Assembly: GCF_000525875.1 (NCBI RefSeq)
Contig: NZ_AODF01000014.1
Location: forward strand, 1 to 64,000
DNA: 64,000 nt
Source of the DNA: Listeria floridensis FSL S10-1187
Lineage (GTDB): Bacteria; Bacillota; Bacilli; Lactobacillales; Listeriaceae
Direction of reading: 5' to 3'
The notes beneath the pieces were generated by a model. It was not told where the DNA came from, searched no databases, and saw only the letters and a program-made list of their open reading frames with translations. A program made the position numbers and the translations under genes. Position 1 is the stretch's first letter; each line of letters opens with the position of its first letter. Positions 19,509 to 28,846 of this stretch are shown here, piece after piece.

Positions 19509-21226
19509 TGGTAAAAGAGTTGAAAGGGATCGCAGCATCTGATGGGATTGCCATTGCGAAAGCTTATCTGCTCGTAGAACCGGATTTGTCTTTTGAAAAA
19601 TCGGTTGTAGCCGATGCAGAAAGCGAAGTTAAACGTTTTCAAGATGCGCTTGAAGTTTCGCAGTCAGAACTCGGGAAAATTCGCGAACAGGCTGCAAAAA
19701 GTTTGGGTGAAGATAAAGCTCAAATTTTTGATGCACATTTGCTGGTTTTAAATGACCCTGAACTAATCAATCCAATTAAAGAAAGTATTACAAGTTCGAA
19801 AGTGAATGCTGAGTCCGCTCTTCAAGAAACTACAGATACTTTTATCGGTATGTTTGAGGCGATGGATAATGAGTATATGCGTGAACGTGCGGCAGATATT
19901 CGTGATGTGCGTAAACGTGTTCTTTCTCATTTACTCGGTGTAACTATTCCAAACCCGGCACTAATTGATGAGGAAGTCGTGGTTGTTGCGAAGGATTTAA
20001 CTCCATCTGATACAGCTCAACTTAATCGTCAATTTGTAAAAGGTTTCGTAACAGATATCGGAGGACGTACTTCTCACTCCGCTATCATGGCGCGTTCGCT
20101 TGAAATTCCAGCTGTTGTTGGAACAAAAGAAGTAACGGCTGACACGAAAAAAGATGAAATGGTGATCATCGACGGACTTGAAGGTAATGTGATCATTGCC
20201 CCAACTGATGAAGAGATTGCCCACTACAAAAAAATCCAATCTGATTTTGAACTTCAAAAAGCAGAATGGGAAAAACTTAAAAATGAAAAAACGATTTCTA
20301 AAGATGGTGTCCAAGTTGAACTTGCAGCAAACATTGGTACCCCTAATGATTTAGAAGGCGTTATTTCAAACGGCGGGGAAGCCGTTGGATTGTACCGTAC
20401 AGAGTTCTTGTACATGGGACGCGATAATTTCCCGACGGAAGAAGAGCAATATGAAGCATATAAAGCTGTTCTAGAAGGAATGGAAGGGAAATCTGTTGTA
20501 GTTCGTACGCTTGATATTGGCGGCGATAAAACACTTCCGTATTTAGATCTTCCTGAAGAAATGAATCCTTTCCTTGGATTCCGTGCGATTCGACTTTGCT
20601 TTGCTAATGAAGACTTGTTCCGCACACAACTTCGCGCGCTTTTACGTGCGAGCGTTCACGGAAAACTTAAAATCATGTTCCCAATGATTGCAACTGTTGC
20701 TGAGTTCCGCCAAGCGAAAGCAATTTTGGAGGATGAAAAACAAAAACTTGTTGCTGCTGGAACTGATGTGAATCAAAATATCGAACTTGGAATTATGATT
20801 GAAATTCCGGCTGCGGCTGTTCTTGCTGATCAGTTTGCTAAGGAAGTTGATTTCTTCTCGATCGGTACAAATGACTTGATTCAATATACGATGGCTGCTG
20901 ACCGTATGAATGAACGTGTTTCTTACCTTTACCAACCATATAACCCATCGATCTTGCGTCTGATTAAAAACGTAATCGATGCTTCTCACAAAGAAGGAAA
21001 ATGGACTGGTATGTGCGGTGAGATGGCTGGAGACCAAACAGCAATTCCATTACTTCTTGGTATGGGACTTGATGAGTTCTCGATGAGTGCATCGAGTATT
21101 TTGAAATCCCGCTCACTTATCAAACGTTTGGATCAAACGAAGATGGTTGAACTAGCTGATACAGCACTTAACATGGCGACGGCTGAAGAAGTTGTCGAAC
21201 TTGTAAATAAATATACGGCTGAATAA
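19508..21226 (+). CDS. ptsI: phosphoenolpyruvate-protein phosphotransferase (PTS enzyme I)
   Basis: 572 residues, the family length. The N-terminal domain contains the phosphorylated His in [21 protein letters not shown]-type context (about residue 190). The C-terminal TIM barrel holds the PEP-binding [25 protein letters not shown] and the signature [19 protein letters not shown]. It transfers phosphate from PEP to HPr. The start codon overlaps the ptsH stop by one base, which implies translational coupling. Confidence 0.98.
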   Translation: MVKELKGIAASDGIAIAKAYLLVEPDLSFEKSVVADAESEVKRFQDALEVSQSELGKIREQAAKSLGEDKAQIFDAHLLVLNDPELINPIKESITSSKVNAESALQETTDTFIGMFEAMDNEYMRERAADIRDVRKRVLSHLLGVTIPNPALIDEEVVVVAKDLTPSDTAQLNRQFVKGFVTDIGGRTSHSAIMARSLEIPAVVGTKEVTADTKKDEMVIIDGLEGNVIIAPTDEEIAHYKKIQSDFELQKAEWEKLKNEKTISKDGVQVELAANIGTPNDLEGVISNGGEAVGLYRTEFLYMGRDNFPTEEEQYEAYKAVLEGMEGKSVVVRTLDIGGDKTLPYLDLPEEMNPFLGFRAIRLCFANEDLFRTQLRALLRASVHGKLKIMFPMIATVAEFRQAKAILEDEKQKLVAAGTDVNQNIELGIMIEIPAAAVLADQFAKEVDFFSIGTNDLIQYTMAADRMNERVSYLYQPYNPSILRLIKNVIDASHKEGKWTGMCGEMAGDQTAIPLLLGMGLDEFSMSASSILKSRSLIKRLDQTKMVELADTALNMATAEEVVELVNKYTAE

Positions 21227-21233
21227 GCGGTGG

Positions 21234-21264
21234 AAACGACTGGGGTAACCCAGTCGTTTTTTTT
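21234..21264 (+). terminator. ptsHI terminator
   Basis: AAACGACTGGG / CCCAGTCGTTT hairpin followed by eight Ts, 8 bp after the ptsI stop. Confidence 0.9.
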
Positions 21265-21373
21265 ATAGTCGAAATGAGAAAAACATGATATAGTTAAAAG
21301 AAGCGATGATTGAGCTTTGGAAAAGGAAGATGAGCTTAGGATTCGATACATACACGAAAAGGGAGCGTTAATA

Positions 21374-22209
21374 ATGAAACAACAAGTAAGTAACAAAATG
21401 AAAAATCTGTTTTTTATACTTTTTTATTTTTTTTGGCAGCGTTTTCTCTGCAAAGTCAGTCAGCAGAAGCGGCATCGAAAGCGATTCATGTTGGCGTATT
21501 AGCAGCAAGTGAAGTAAGTGAGGATGAAATCACTTTACATGCACAGACGAATTTGCCGCATAAGATGAAATTTTTTGCGATTGTTACTGGACCGGAAAAT
21601 TATGAGAAAGAAGTCAAGTTGAAAGTAAAAAAAAGATGGCAAATTAAAAAAAAGCCATTGATGGTTTACCGAATGGAACTTATCAAATTAAATACCAATC
21701 TTATCAGCCAAAAAAGCAAACGGATAAACTTAAAAAAATAATTGGTAAAAAAGGTGGAAATTTAAAAGGAGACACGGTAACAAAGAAGAAAGTTATCAAG
21801 TTTACAGAGACTGTCAAGGTTGATAATTCTTCGATCAAAAGTGAAGCGGAAAAAGCAGCTCTTGCTAAAATTGAGGAAGACAAACAGCAGGCAGCACTAG
21901 AAAAGGAACGGGCAGATGAAGCAAAAAGAAAGCAAGTTGAGCAAGACAAAAAGGCTAAACAAGACGAACAAGCCTTACAGGAGAAGCAAAAAAAAGCAGC
22001 GTGAAGCTTCTGGGGGAACTGAGGGAAGTAGCGGGTCTGATGGAGGCTCGAAGCGACAAGCACCATCTGCAGATGAGTCAACTCGAGTTCTTGTCACTGC
22101 AACGGGATTGAAATATCATAAACGGAAGTGCGGTAACGGAACTTATACAGAGGCAACTTTGGCCGAGGCAAAAAGCCGTGGGCTGACTCCTTGCTCGAAA
22201 TGCTATTAG
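21374..22209 (+). CDS. secreted protein with Cys-rich C-terminal domain (copy 1), multiply frameshifted in this sequence
   Basis: Four single-base breaks must be corrected: one base missing in the T6/T8 runs at 21420-21434, and one extra A in each A8 run at 21627-21634, 21646-21653 and 21988-21995. The result is a 277-residue protein: signal peptide (cleavage after SAEAA), an N-terminal domain (KAIHVGVLAASEVSEDEITL, then DGLPNGTYQIKYQSY), a Lys/Glu/Ala/Gln-rich coiled stalk, a Gly/Ser linker and a 50-residue tail YHKRKCGNG...AKSRGLTPCSKCY. The tail is shared with the next gene. The tail resembles small YHxxxC...CxxC metal-binding modules. Function unknown. Confidence 0.75.
22057..22206 (+). 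repeat. duplicated 150-bp C-terminal domain, copy 1
   Basis: Aligned by eye with 23143-23292 without gaps; I count about 19 mismatches in 150 bases, while the rest of the two genes has no obvious nucleotide similarity. Confidence 0.8.
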
Positions 22210-22380
22210 GAGATCGATTTGTTAGGGAGACTTGGCTGGAGGAACGGTTTGTTAGGTTATTCGTTTTTTTTAGCTCAATGCTTTAAAACATGTAATAGTG
22301 TAAGTGTAAATTTCGAATTAACTGATAGATGTTTTTTGCGAAAACAACAAATTTTAAAAACAAAAAAGGGAGAGATTTGA

Positions 22381-23298
22381 ATGAAACGATTAATGGTGAT
22401 TTTTAGCTTCTTTGTTGTTATGACTTCAGGGCTTGCTGCGTGCGGTTCTGAAGCAGTTTCTGATAAGTCTAATCAAGATGTACAGACGGAAGAGAAAATC
22501 AAGAAGGTTAGTCTTGAACTGGAGAAAACGGAATTTGAGTCAAATGATACGGGACATTTTGAGATTTCTGGAAAGACTGAATCTGATGCAACGCTATATT
22601 TGGATGGCGAAAAATCAGGGACGGCAGATCAAGATGGGAATTTTACGATCAGCGGAGAATTGAAGGCTGAAACAACTTACACGGCTGAGGTTAAATCAGT
22701 TAAGAGTGGTTTTGAAGAACAAAAAGTGGATGTTTCACTTGCTCCAAGTCAAGCATACTTAGCATTGAAAGAAGCGGAACGTAAAAAAGAAGAAGAAGCT
22801 AAAATTGCACTCGAAGAAAAGCAAGCTGAGCAAACTGAGGCTGATCAATTATTTCAAAAAGCAGAAGCAAGTCTGAACAGCACGGATTTAGCAAATGCTG
22901 AAAATTACATAGCGACAAGTAAACATTTATCAAAAACAAGTTATACCACACGAATTAGTGATATCAATACAAAAATCACTGCTAAGCGTCAGGCAGCAGA
23001 AAGAGAAAAAGCAAAGCTAGCAAAGGCTGAGACAGAGAAGAAGCAAGCAGAATTGCGGAAGCAACAGGAAGCAGCGCGAGATAAATCAAGTGGCGGCAAT
23101 GCGAATGGAAATGGAGCCGTTCAAGGTGGAGGTAGTTCAGGTCAAGCACCATCGGCAGATGAGTCAACTCCGGTACTTGTCACTGCAACGGGATCAAAAT
23201 ATCATAAACGGAAATGTGGTAACGGAACTTATACACAAGCAACTTTGGCTGAGGCAAAAAGCCGTGGTCTCTCAGCGTGCTCGAAGTGTTATCGCTAA
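22381..23298 (+). CDS. lipoprotein with Cys-rich C-terminal domain (copy 2)
   Basis: 305 residues. A type II signal peptide with lipobox LAAC (Cys21) anchors it to the membrane. Residues ~45-120 look like an Ig-like beta domain (KTEFESNDTGHFEISGKTE, then DGNFTISGELKAETTYTAEV). A long charged coiled coil with a DUF/TPR-like helical hairpin (FQKAEASLNSTDLANAENYI) follows, then a Gly/Asn linker and the tail KYHKRKCGNG...AKSRGLSACSKCYR. The tail is nearly identical to that of the preceding gene. Start behind GGGAGAG. A plausible extracytoplasmic binding or stress protein; function unknown. Confidence 0.8.
   Translation: MKRLMVIFSFFVVMTSGLAACGSEAVSDKSNQDVQTEEKIKKVSLELEKTEFESNDTGHFEISGKTESDATLYLDGEKSGTADQDGNFTISGELKAETTYTAEVKSVKSGFEEQKVDVSLAPSQAYLALKEAERKKEEEAKIALEEKQAEQTEADQLFQKAEASLNSTDLANAENYIATSKHLSKTSYTTRISDINTKITAKRQAAEREKAKLAKAETEKKQAELRKQQEAARDKSSGGNANGNGAVQGGGSSGQAPSADESTPVLVTATGSKYHKRKCGNGTYTQATLAEAKSRGLSACSKCYR
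23143..23292 (+). repeat. duplicated 150-bp C-terminal domain, copy 2
   Basis: Partner of 22057-22206. Encodes QAPSADESTPVLVTATG followed by the YHKRKC and CSKCY motifs. Confidence 0.8.
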
Positions 23299-23311
23299 TC
23301 AATTTGTTAGG

Positions 23312-23344
23312 TGAGCCGCGGCGGAAAGAAGCGGCTCATTTTTT
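23312..23344 (+). terminator. terminator after lipoprotein gene
   Basis: TGAGCCGC / GCGGCTCA stem with an 11-base loop followed by six Ts. Confidence 0.8.
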
Positions 23345-23414
23345 CGTTTCTTCTTGAAAGTTAGGGTTTAAAGTCCGTATAATAGAGAAGGAAATTGAAA
23401 AAGGGGTTGAAAAC

Positions 23415-24475
23415 ATGTTCTTTGCTTACGCAGCAATGTTTTTTTTTAGTGATTTTTTTTAGGGCTTTATATTTGGGATAAGCGAAGGATTAGTAATGGG
23501 GTATTCCTGACAATTGGACTGTTCTTTGCCATTTTATTTATTCTATACTGGGCGTTTGCAGCGACAAGTACAAGCAGATCAGATCTCATGCATGTGCTGG
23601 TTGCTGGGATTTTGATTTTACTTGTATTGCTAATTCCATTCTTTTTCTTTGGTCTGATTATCGGCTTGATTATGAATGGGCGAACGATGATAAAAAAGGA
23701 AGGAAGAAGAATTGCTAATCTTCTTCCGATGTTTGCAGGGCTTGGTTTTTTACTGTTATTCATCGCCGGAATCGCGCAAGGTTTGACCATTAACAGTCCG
23801 TTGTTATGGGTTGTGTACTTCTTTATTTTAACGGTCATTGCTTATTTTACGTTTTTCTTTATAACTTTCCTTGTTTCAACATTTATTTATCAGTATAATT
23901 TTCCGCGCTTCAATCAGGATTTTATCATCGTACTCGGCAGCGGTTTGATTGGGGAGCGTGTACCGCCGCTTCTTGCAAGTAGATTAGATAAGGCGACTTC
24001 TTTTTTTTGGCAGCAAGCAGATAAAAAAGGAAAACATGCTACGATTATTGTTTCGGGCGGGCAAGGAGCTGACGAGTTGACTTCGGAAGCAAATGCGATG
24101 CGAAAGTATTTGATTGAAAAAGGTATTCCTGAAAACTATATTATTATGGAGGATCAGTCGGTTAATACACTTCAAAATATGCAGTTTTCTAAGGCGAAAA
24201 TGGATGCTATTATGGAGCGGTATAACAGTATTTTTACGACAAATAATTTTCATTTGTTTCGAGCTAGTTTATATGCGCGTAAGGCTGGGCTAAAAAGCCA
24301 GGGGATAGGTTCGAAAACAGCATTTTATTATATGCCAAGTGCTTTATTCCGTGAATTTATTGCCATTGTGATGATGCACAAAAAGGTGCATTTGATTATC
24401 ATTGGATTTTTTATTTTTTTATCTTTGCAGTTTTGGCATTTTCATTATTCTTATAGAGGGGGAAATAAAAAATGA
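23415..24475 (+). CDS. YdcF-like DUF218 membrane protein, frameshifted in this sequence
   Basis: Four to five N-terminal helices precede a cytosolic or external DUF218 (YdcF/SanA-like) domain: FIIVLGSGLIGERVPPLL, then TIIVSGGQGADE, SEANAMRKYLIEKGIPENYI and EDQSVNTLQNMQFS. Breaks at the T9 run 23439-23447 and the T8 run 23453-23460 each carry one extra T; corrected, the protein is 352 residues starting at ATG 23415. The family is linked to envelope integrity and vancomycin sensitivity in some bacteria, but its reaction is unknown. It overlaps the next gene by four bases (ATGA). Confidence 0.85.
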
Positions 24476-25332
24476 AAAAAATTGGTTTTGTAGGAACTGG
24501 AGTAATGGGATCAAGCATGGTTCGAAATTTGATGGAGTCTGGCTTTGATTTGCATGTGTATTCGCGGACGAAGAAAAAAGCGGATAAGCTGGTTCATGCT
24601 GGAGCGGTGTGGCATGATAATCCGGCTGAACTTGCAGGGCATGTTGATGTTTTGATCACAATGGTCGGTTATCCGACGGATGTTGAGGAACTCTACTTAT
24701 CAGAAGGTGGCTTTCTTGAAACCATGCAGCCGGGTGCGATTGCGATTGATATGACAACATCTTCGCCGGAACTTGCAAAAGAGATTTATCAGGACGGGAA
24801 AGCGGCGGGGATTGATGTCCTTGATGCCCCTGTTTCCGGCGGAGATATCGGCGCTAAAAACGGAACACTTTCGATCATGGTTGGTGGAGAAGTTGAGGTG
24901 TTTGAAAAAGCTAAGCCAATTTTTGAAATTTTAGGGGGAAATATTGTGCGGCAAGGGCCGGCTGGTTCGGGTCAGCATACGAAGATGGTCAATCAGATTG
25001 CTATAGCATCTAATATGATCGGTGTGACAGAAGCGATCGTCTATGCCGAGCAAGCTGGACTTGATCCTGAACTTGTTCTAGCGTCCATTGCTTCTGGGGC
25101 TGCGGGAAGCTGGTCGCTGTCAAATTTGATTCCTCGTGTTTTAAAGGATGACTTTGCACCAGGGTTTTTCATCAAACATTTTATTAAAGACATGCGGATC
25201 GCGCTTGATGAGGCCAATAAAATGAAACTAGAGCTGCCGGGGCTCGAACTTGCTGAAAAAATGTATCAAACTTTGGCTGAGAATGGACTTAGCGAGGCTG
25301 GTACTCAAGCTTTGATAAAGTATTATCGTTAA
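24472..25332 (+). CDS. NAD-binding beta-hydroxyacid dehydrogenase (HIBADH/GlxR family)
   Basis: 286 residues with the family layout: Rossmann GFVGTGVMGSSM at the N-terminus, substrate-binding DAPVSGGDIGAKNGTLSIMVGG, and catalytic Lys in GSGQHTKMVNQI. Typical reactions are oxidation of 3-hydroxyisobutyrate or reduction of tartronate/glyoxylate/succinic semialdehyde. The Arg after beta-2 (VYSRTKKKA) favours NADP(H). ATGA overlap with the YdcF-like gene indicates one operon. Exact substrate not determinable. Confidence 0.88.
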   Translation: MKKIGFVGTGVMGSSMVRNLMESGFDLHVYSRTKKKADKLVHAGAVWHDNPAELAGHVDVLITMVGYPTDVEELYLSEGGFLETMQPGAIAIDMTTSSPELAKEIYQDGKAAGIDVLDAPVSGGDIGAKNGTLSIMVGGEVEVFEKAKPIFEILGGNIVRQGPAGSGQHTKMVNQIAIASNMIGVTEAIVYAEQAGLDPELVLASIASGAAGSWSLSNLIPRVLKDDFAPGFFIKHFIKDMRIALDEANKMKLELPGLELAEKMYQTLAENGLSEAGTQALIKYYR

Positions 25333-25335
25333 GAT

Positions 25336-25370
25336 AAAAACCTCTCTTTTCTAACGAAAGAGAGGTTTTT
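25336..25370 (+). terminator. terminator
   Basis: AAAAACCTCTCTTTT / GAAAGAGAGGTTTTT hairpin just after the dehydrogenase gene. Confidence 0.88.
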
Positions 25371-25468
25371 GTTAATATTATTAAGTTTTGTATTCTTTGT
25401 GTGATTTTGTTTTATTTCTGGTGATAAAGGGAAAGAGACTAGAGAAATCATAGAAGGAAGGTTTTAGC

Positions 25469-26614
25469 ATGGAACAACAAGAACGAGTACAAATTTTAAA
25501 GGACATTATTAACATCGACTCGACTAATGGGAATGAAGAAGCGGTAGCGAGTTATCTTTCTGATCTGTTTGCAAGACACGGAATTGATTCAAAGAAAGTG
25601 CAGTTTGCTGAAAAGCGGGCCAACTTAGTAAGTGAAATTGGTGAATCTGGAAAACGAGTGTTAGGATTTTCGGGGCATATGGATGTTGTAGATGCCGGTG
25701 ATCTATCGAAATGGAGTTTTCCACCGTTTGAAGCTACTGAAAAAGATGGAAAGCTTTACGGCAGAGGTTCAACAGATATGAAATCCGGTCTTGCGGCAAT
25801 GGTTATTGCGATGATTGAATTAAAAGACGAGAAAAAAGCGTTACCAGGCAAAGTGAAATTGCTTGCAACGGTAGGGGAAGAAGTTGGAGAGTTGGGTGCT
25901 GAGCAGTTGACTTCAAATGGTTATGCAGATGACCTTGATGCGCTTGTCATTGGTGAGCCGAGCGGTCCGCAAATTTGCTTTGCGCACAAAGGCTCGATGA
26001 ATTATACAGTTACTTCAATTGGTAAAAATGCACATAGCTCGATGCCTCAACTAGGAGTTAATGCGATTGACAATTTGATGCTGTTTTACAATGAAGTGGA
26101 GAAATTTGTAGCGTCTGTCAATGAAACTAGCAAATTGCTTGGCGACTTTACGCATAATGCGACAGTTGTAACTGGAGGGAATCAAGTCAATAGCATTCCT
26201 GAATTTGCGAAATTACAAGGAAATATTCGAACGATTCCTGAAGTGGATAATGCTGAAATTCAAAGTGTCTTTAAGAAGATTGTTGATCGGCTGAATGAAC
26301 AAGCAGATGTCAAACTAAATCTAGTTTGGGATTATAATAAGCTTCCGGTTTTCAGCGATAAAGATTCTAGCATTGCGAAACTGGCTCAACAAGGTTATAA
26401 AAATAAAATGGGTGAATCTATTCCGTTAGTGGCTTCTCCTGGTACAACGGATGCAGCAGAATTTATTAAAGCGAAAAAAGAGTTTCCGGTAATTATTTTT
26501 GGTCCGGGAAATGCCCAATTGGCGCACCAAGTAGACGAGTGTGTTGACGTGAAAAACTACTTGGATATGATTGATATTTATAAAGAAATGGTTATCAATT
26601 ATTTTAATCAGTAA
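25469..26614 (+). CDS. M20 family ArgE/DapE-type deacylase
   Basis: 381 residues. Metal-binding motifs are GHMDVVDAGD (His, Asp), GRGSTDMKSGLAAM (bridging Asp) and GEEVGELGAEQL (catalytic Glu-Glu); a dimerisation domain with AHSSMPQLGVNAID follows. The family removes acyl groups from succinyl-diaminopimelate, acetylornithine or related compounds. The convergent patA, which acts on N-acetyl-diaminopimelate, makes a DAP/lysine pathway role attractive, but Gram-positives with acetyl intermediates use M20D DapL-type enzymes, so this may instead be a general dipeptidase. AGGAAGG site upstream. Confidence 0.85.
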   Translation: MEQQERVQILKDIINIDSTNGNEEAVASYLSDLFARHGIDSKKVQFAEKRANLVSEIGESGKRVLGFSGHMDVVDAGDLSKWSFPPFEATEKDGKLYGRGSTDMKSGLAAMVIAMIELKDEKKALPGKVKLLATVGEEVGELGAEQLTSNGYADDLDALVIGEPSGPQICFAHKGSMNYTVTSIGKNAHSSMPQLGVNAIDNLMLFYNEVEKFVASVNETSKLLGDFTHNATVVTGGNQVNSIPEFAKLQGNIRTIPEVDNAEIQSVFKKIVDRLNEQADVKLNLVWDYNKLPVFSDKDSSIAKLAQQGYKNKMGESIPLVASPGTTDAAEFIKAKKEFPVIIFGPGNAQLAHQVDECVDVKNYLDMIDIYKEMVINYFNQ

Positions 26615-26616
26615 AT

Positions 26617-26655
26617 AAAAAATCGATTCAAGCCACGGCTTGAATCGTTTTTTTT
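26617..26655. terminator. bidirectional terminator
   Basis: GATTCAAGCC / GGCTTGAATC stem between convergent genes with A6 and T8 flanks. Confidence 0.9.
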
Positions 26656-27799
26656 ACGCTTTCATGAATGCTTTCATACGCTCCATCGCTTCGACAAGGA
26701 TATCAAATGATGCTGCGTAGGATAATCGAAAATAACGATCTCCTTTTTCTGAAAAGGCTTCTCCAGGAACCACCGCGACTCGAGCTTGTTCGGCAAGGCG
26801 GACAGCCCAATCGAAGGCCGTTTCTGTGATGGAATCCGGCAGTTTGACAAAGAAATAAAATGCGCCATCCGGTGGAATAATCTCAAACCCCATTTTTTGA
26901 AGGCGCTGCTGAACAAAGCCGGCACGGGTCTTGTATTCTGTACGCATCGGCAAACAGTCGTCTTTTCCATTCGTAACAGCTTCAAGCGCAGCCTTCTGAC
27001 TGATTGAACTAGCACACGTTACGCTGTACTGGTGGACTTTGAGCATTTCGCGAATCAATGGTTTTTCAGCCATCAAAAAACCAATGCGCCAGCCGATCAT
27101 GGCATGAGACTTTGATAGACCATTAATGACAATGGTTTGCTCCGGCAAGAAACGTCGCATCGAACAGTGGAGCGCTTCATAATTTAATTCGCTATATATC
27201 TCATCTGCTATAACATAAATGCCTGTATCTTTTAAAACATCGGCTAAACCACTCAATTCAGCTTCGTTAAGAGTGACACCGGTTGGGTTGGATGGATAAG
27301 GCAGGATAACAGCCTTCGTTTTAGGCGATAAGGCGCCTTGAAGTTGTTCAGGGGTAACTTTGAAGTTGCTGTCTGTTGTATCAATTTTAACAGGGATAGC
27401 CCCAAGAAGGCGTATTAGCGGCTCGTATCCTGGATATACCGGATCAGGCAAAATAACTTCATCGCCAGCTGAAAGAAGTGTTTCGAGTGCAACAGCGATG
27501 GCTTCTGTAGCTCCAACGGTTGTAATGATTTCATCAGCCGTGATATTTAGCTGGTATTTTTGATTGAAATAATCAGAGGCTGCTGTTAGAAGCTCAGGCA
27601 TTCCTGCATTGTTTGTATAGTTGGTAAAATCATCTTTGATCGCTTGTATAGCTGCTTGTTTGACATGTTCGGGTGTCGGGAAGTCAGGCTCGCCAAGTGT
27701 CAATTTGATGATCCCGTCAATTCCGGAAACACGGGTATTAAAGCGGCGGATTCCGCTTACTTGTATGTCACTTAGTTCGGGTCGGATTGGTTTTGGCAT
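26654..27799 (-). CDS. patA: PLP-dependent aminotransferase, class I/II (PatA-like)
   Basis: 381 residues, fold-type I aminotransferase. PLP-binding residues are visible: YPSNPTG (Asn), DEIYSEL (Asp), and the Schiff-base Lys in NGLSKSHAMIGWRIGF, followed by the conserved GWRIG Arg. FRLSYA near the end carries the substrate-carboxylate Arg. In Bacillus, PatA converts N-acetyl-2-amino-6-oxopimelate in lysine/DAP synthesis. The GTG at 27808 overlaps the AAAGGTGA site, so ATG 27799 is chosen. The ykyB gene lies 47 bp upstream on the same strand, an order also seen in related genera. Confidence 0.88.
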   Translation of the reverse strand: MPKPIRPELSDIQVSGIRRFNTRVSGIDGIIKLTLGEPDFPTPEHVKQAAIQAIKDDFTNYTNNAGMPELLTAASDYFNQKYQLNITADEIITTVGATEAIAVALETLLSAGDEVILPDPVYPGYEPLIRLLGAIPVKIDTTDSNFKVTPEQLQGALSPKTKAVILPYPSNPTGVTLNEAELSGLADVLKDTGIYVIADEIYSELNYEALHCSMRRFLPEQTIVINGLSKSHAMIGWRIGFLMAEKPLIREMLKVHQYSVTCASSISQKAALEAVTNGKDDCLPMRTEYKTRAGFVQQRLQKMGFEIIPPDGAFYFFVKLPDSITETAFDWAVRLAEQARVAVVPGEAFSEKGDRYFRLSYAASFDILVEAMERMKAFMKA

Positions 27800-27845
27800 C
27801 ACATTCACCTTTTTCTTTTTGATCTGTGTTTTATCATATCATAAA

Positions 27846-28260
27846 TCAGCGGAAATAGGGACTGGTGCTTTCAAATGGCTTTGGCCGATTTTCTTCTTCA
27901 GGCTGTATGCCCGTATAATTTTCGAGGATGGATCTAGCATATTTGAAGTTCATGACAGGTTTTTTAGTCGGAGAAAGTTTTTGTTGTTTGCCTAGATGAG
28001 TCAGTTTTTTTTAAATCTTCTCGGTCTGGTGGAAGGTGGAAAAAAAATGATGCACATTCGATCAAGACAAGTGAATGCTGTCGGCAATTTTTAGGGTTAT
28101 GAGAAAATTGTAACCCAATTTTATTGGCGCGTTTTTCATGAATTAATTTATCGAGTGCAGCACGTTTCAATTGGTATAAGTATTTTGGCCGTGTAGCGGT
28201 TTTGCTATGGCGATTGATGATGAAAACTGCTTCTGCTATAGTTTCTGTCGATTGTTTCAT
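27846..28260 (-). CDS. ykyB: YkyB-like conserved protein, frameshifted in this sequence
   Basis: The conserved core AVFIINRHSKTATRPKYLY, LKRAALDKLI and FFHLPPDREDLKK matches Bacillus YkyB. As given, the frame ends early; removing one T from the T8 run at 28005-28012 restores LKKLTHLGKQQKLSPTKKPV and a C-terminus ending ...SILENYTG and PYFR, 137 residues in all. The ATG at 28260 has AAAAAGGAG nine bases upstream; the frame is open to 28281. No function is known for the family. Confidence 0.82.
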
Positions 28261-28431
28261 CGGGATAGGCTCCTTTTTCATAAAATCTGATTATTAATTA
28301 TGTATACATTTATTTCTTATTATAACTGATTCCGAATAGAAAACCAGCAATAACCGATCGGTAAGCTTAAATTGTAGATAGGAGAAAGAAGTCTTTATAT
28401 AATGATGAAAAGAATAAAGGGAGGAATGCTG

Positions 28432-28657
28432 ATGGACTTTGACGTTTTTTTTGAGTATGCTATCGAAACCGGCACGTCGCGCTTTGCTTGCGGAGAAGAT
28501 TGATTCTTATCAAAAGCTCGCAGCATGTACGGAAGGTGAAATTGCAGCCTTACACGGAATTGGCCCAAAGTCATATCCGGTGATGCGCAAGGCTCTTAAA
28601 GAAGCAGGACTCGCTTTCAGGGAGGCGGAAGCAAGAAATGAAAAGAAAATAAATTAG
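28432..28657 (+). CDS. small helix-hairpin-helix protein, frameshifted in this sequence
   Basis: 74 residues after removing one T from the T8 run at 28445-28452, giving MDFDVFLSMLSKPARRALL. The rest, YQKLAACTEGEIAALHGIGP, is the helix-hairpin-helix seen in the RNA polymerase alpha C-terminal domain and in small 'DNA-binding' RpoA-CTD-like proteins. It may bind DNA; no partner domain is present. ATG 28432 is 7 bases after AAGGGAGGA. Stands alone between divergent ykyB and pta. Confidence 0.78.
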
Positions 28658-28767
28658 TACAGGAAGAAATCAACAGCAAGAAGTAGCATTTTCTGCTCTA
28701 GTAAAATCCCCTTTTCCCTGTCCTATAGCAGTAAAGGTCTTGTGAAAAGCTGTTTTTCAAGTTTTTT

Positions 28768-28797
28768 TTGCCTGTCAAGTTAGGTTTTTTTTATAGT
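28768..28797 (+). promoter_or_regulatory. candidate promoter of phosphotransacetylase gene
   Basis: TTGCCT (28768-28773), 18-base spacer and TATAGT (28792-28797), 50 bp before the start codon. Confidence 0.45.
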
Positions 28798-28846
28798 ATG
28801 ATAGGTAAGATGAGGAATTCGAAGGAAAATGGAGGAAATGAAAGAC

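Noticed and set aside
27621-27995. 124-codon plus-strand frame across the patA-ykyB junction
   Set aside because: Antisense to patA and to the restored C-terminus of ykyB.
28742-28764. cre-like sequence TGAAAAGCTGTTTTTCA upstream of pta
   Set aside because: Palindromic but the spacing does not fit the 14-16 base cre consensus; homopolymer errors in this sequence make it unreliable.
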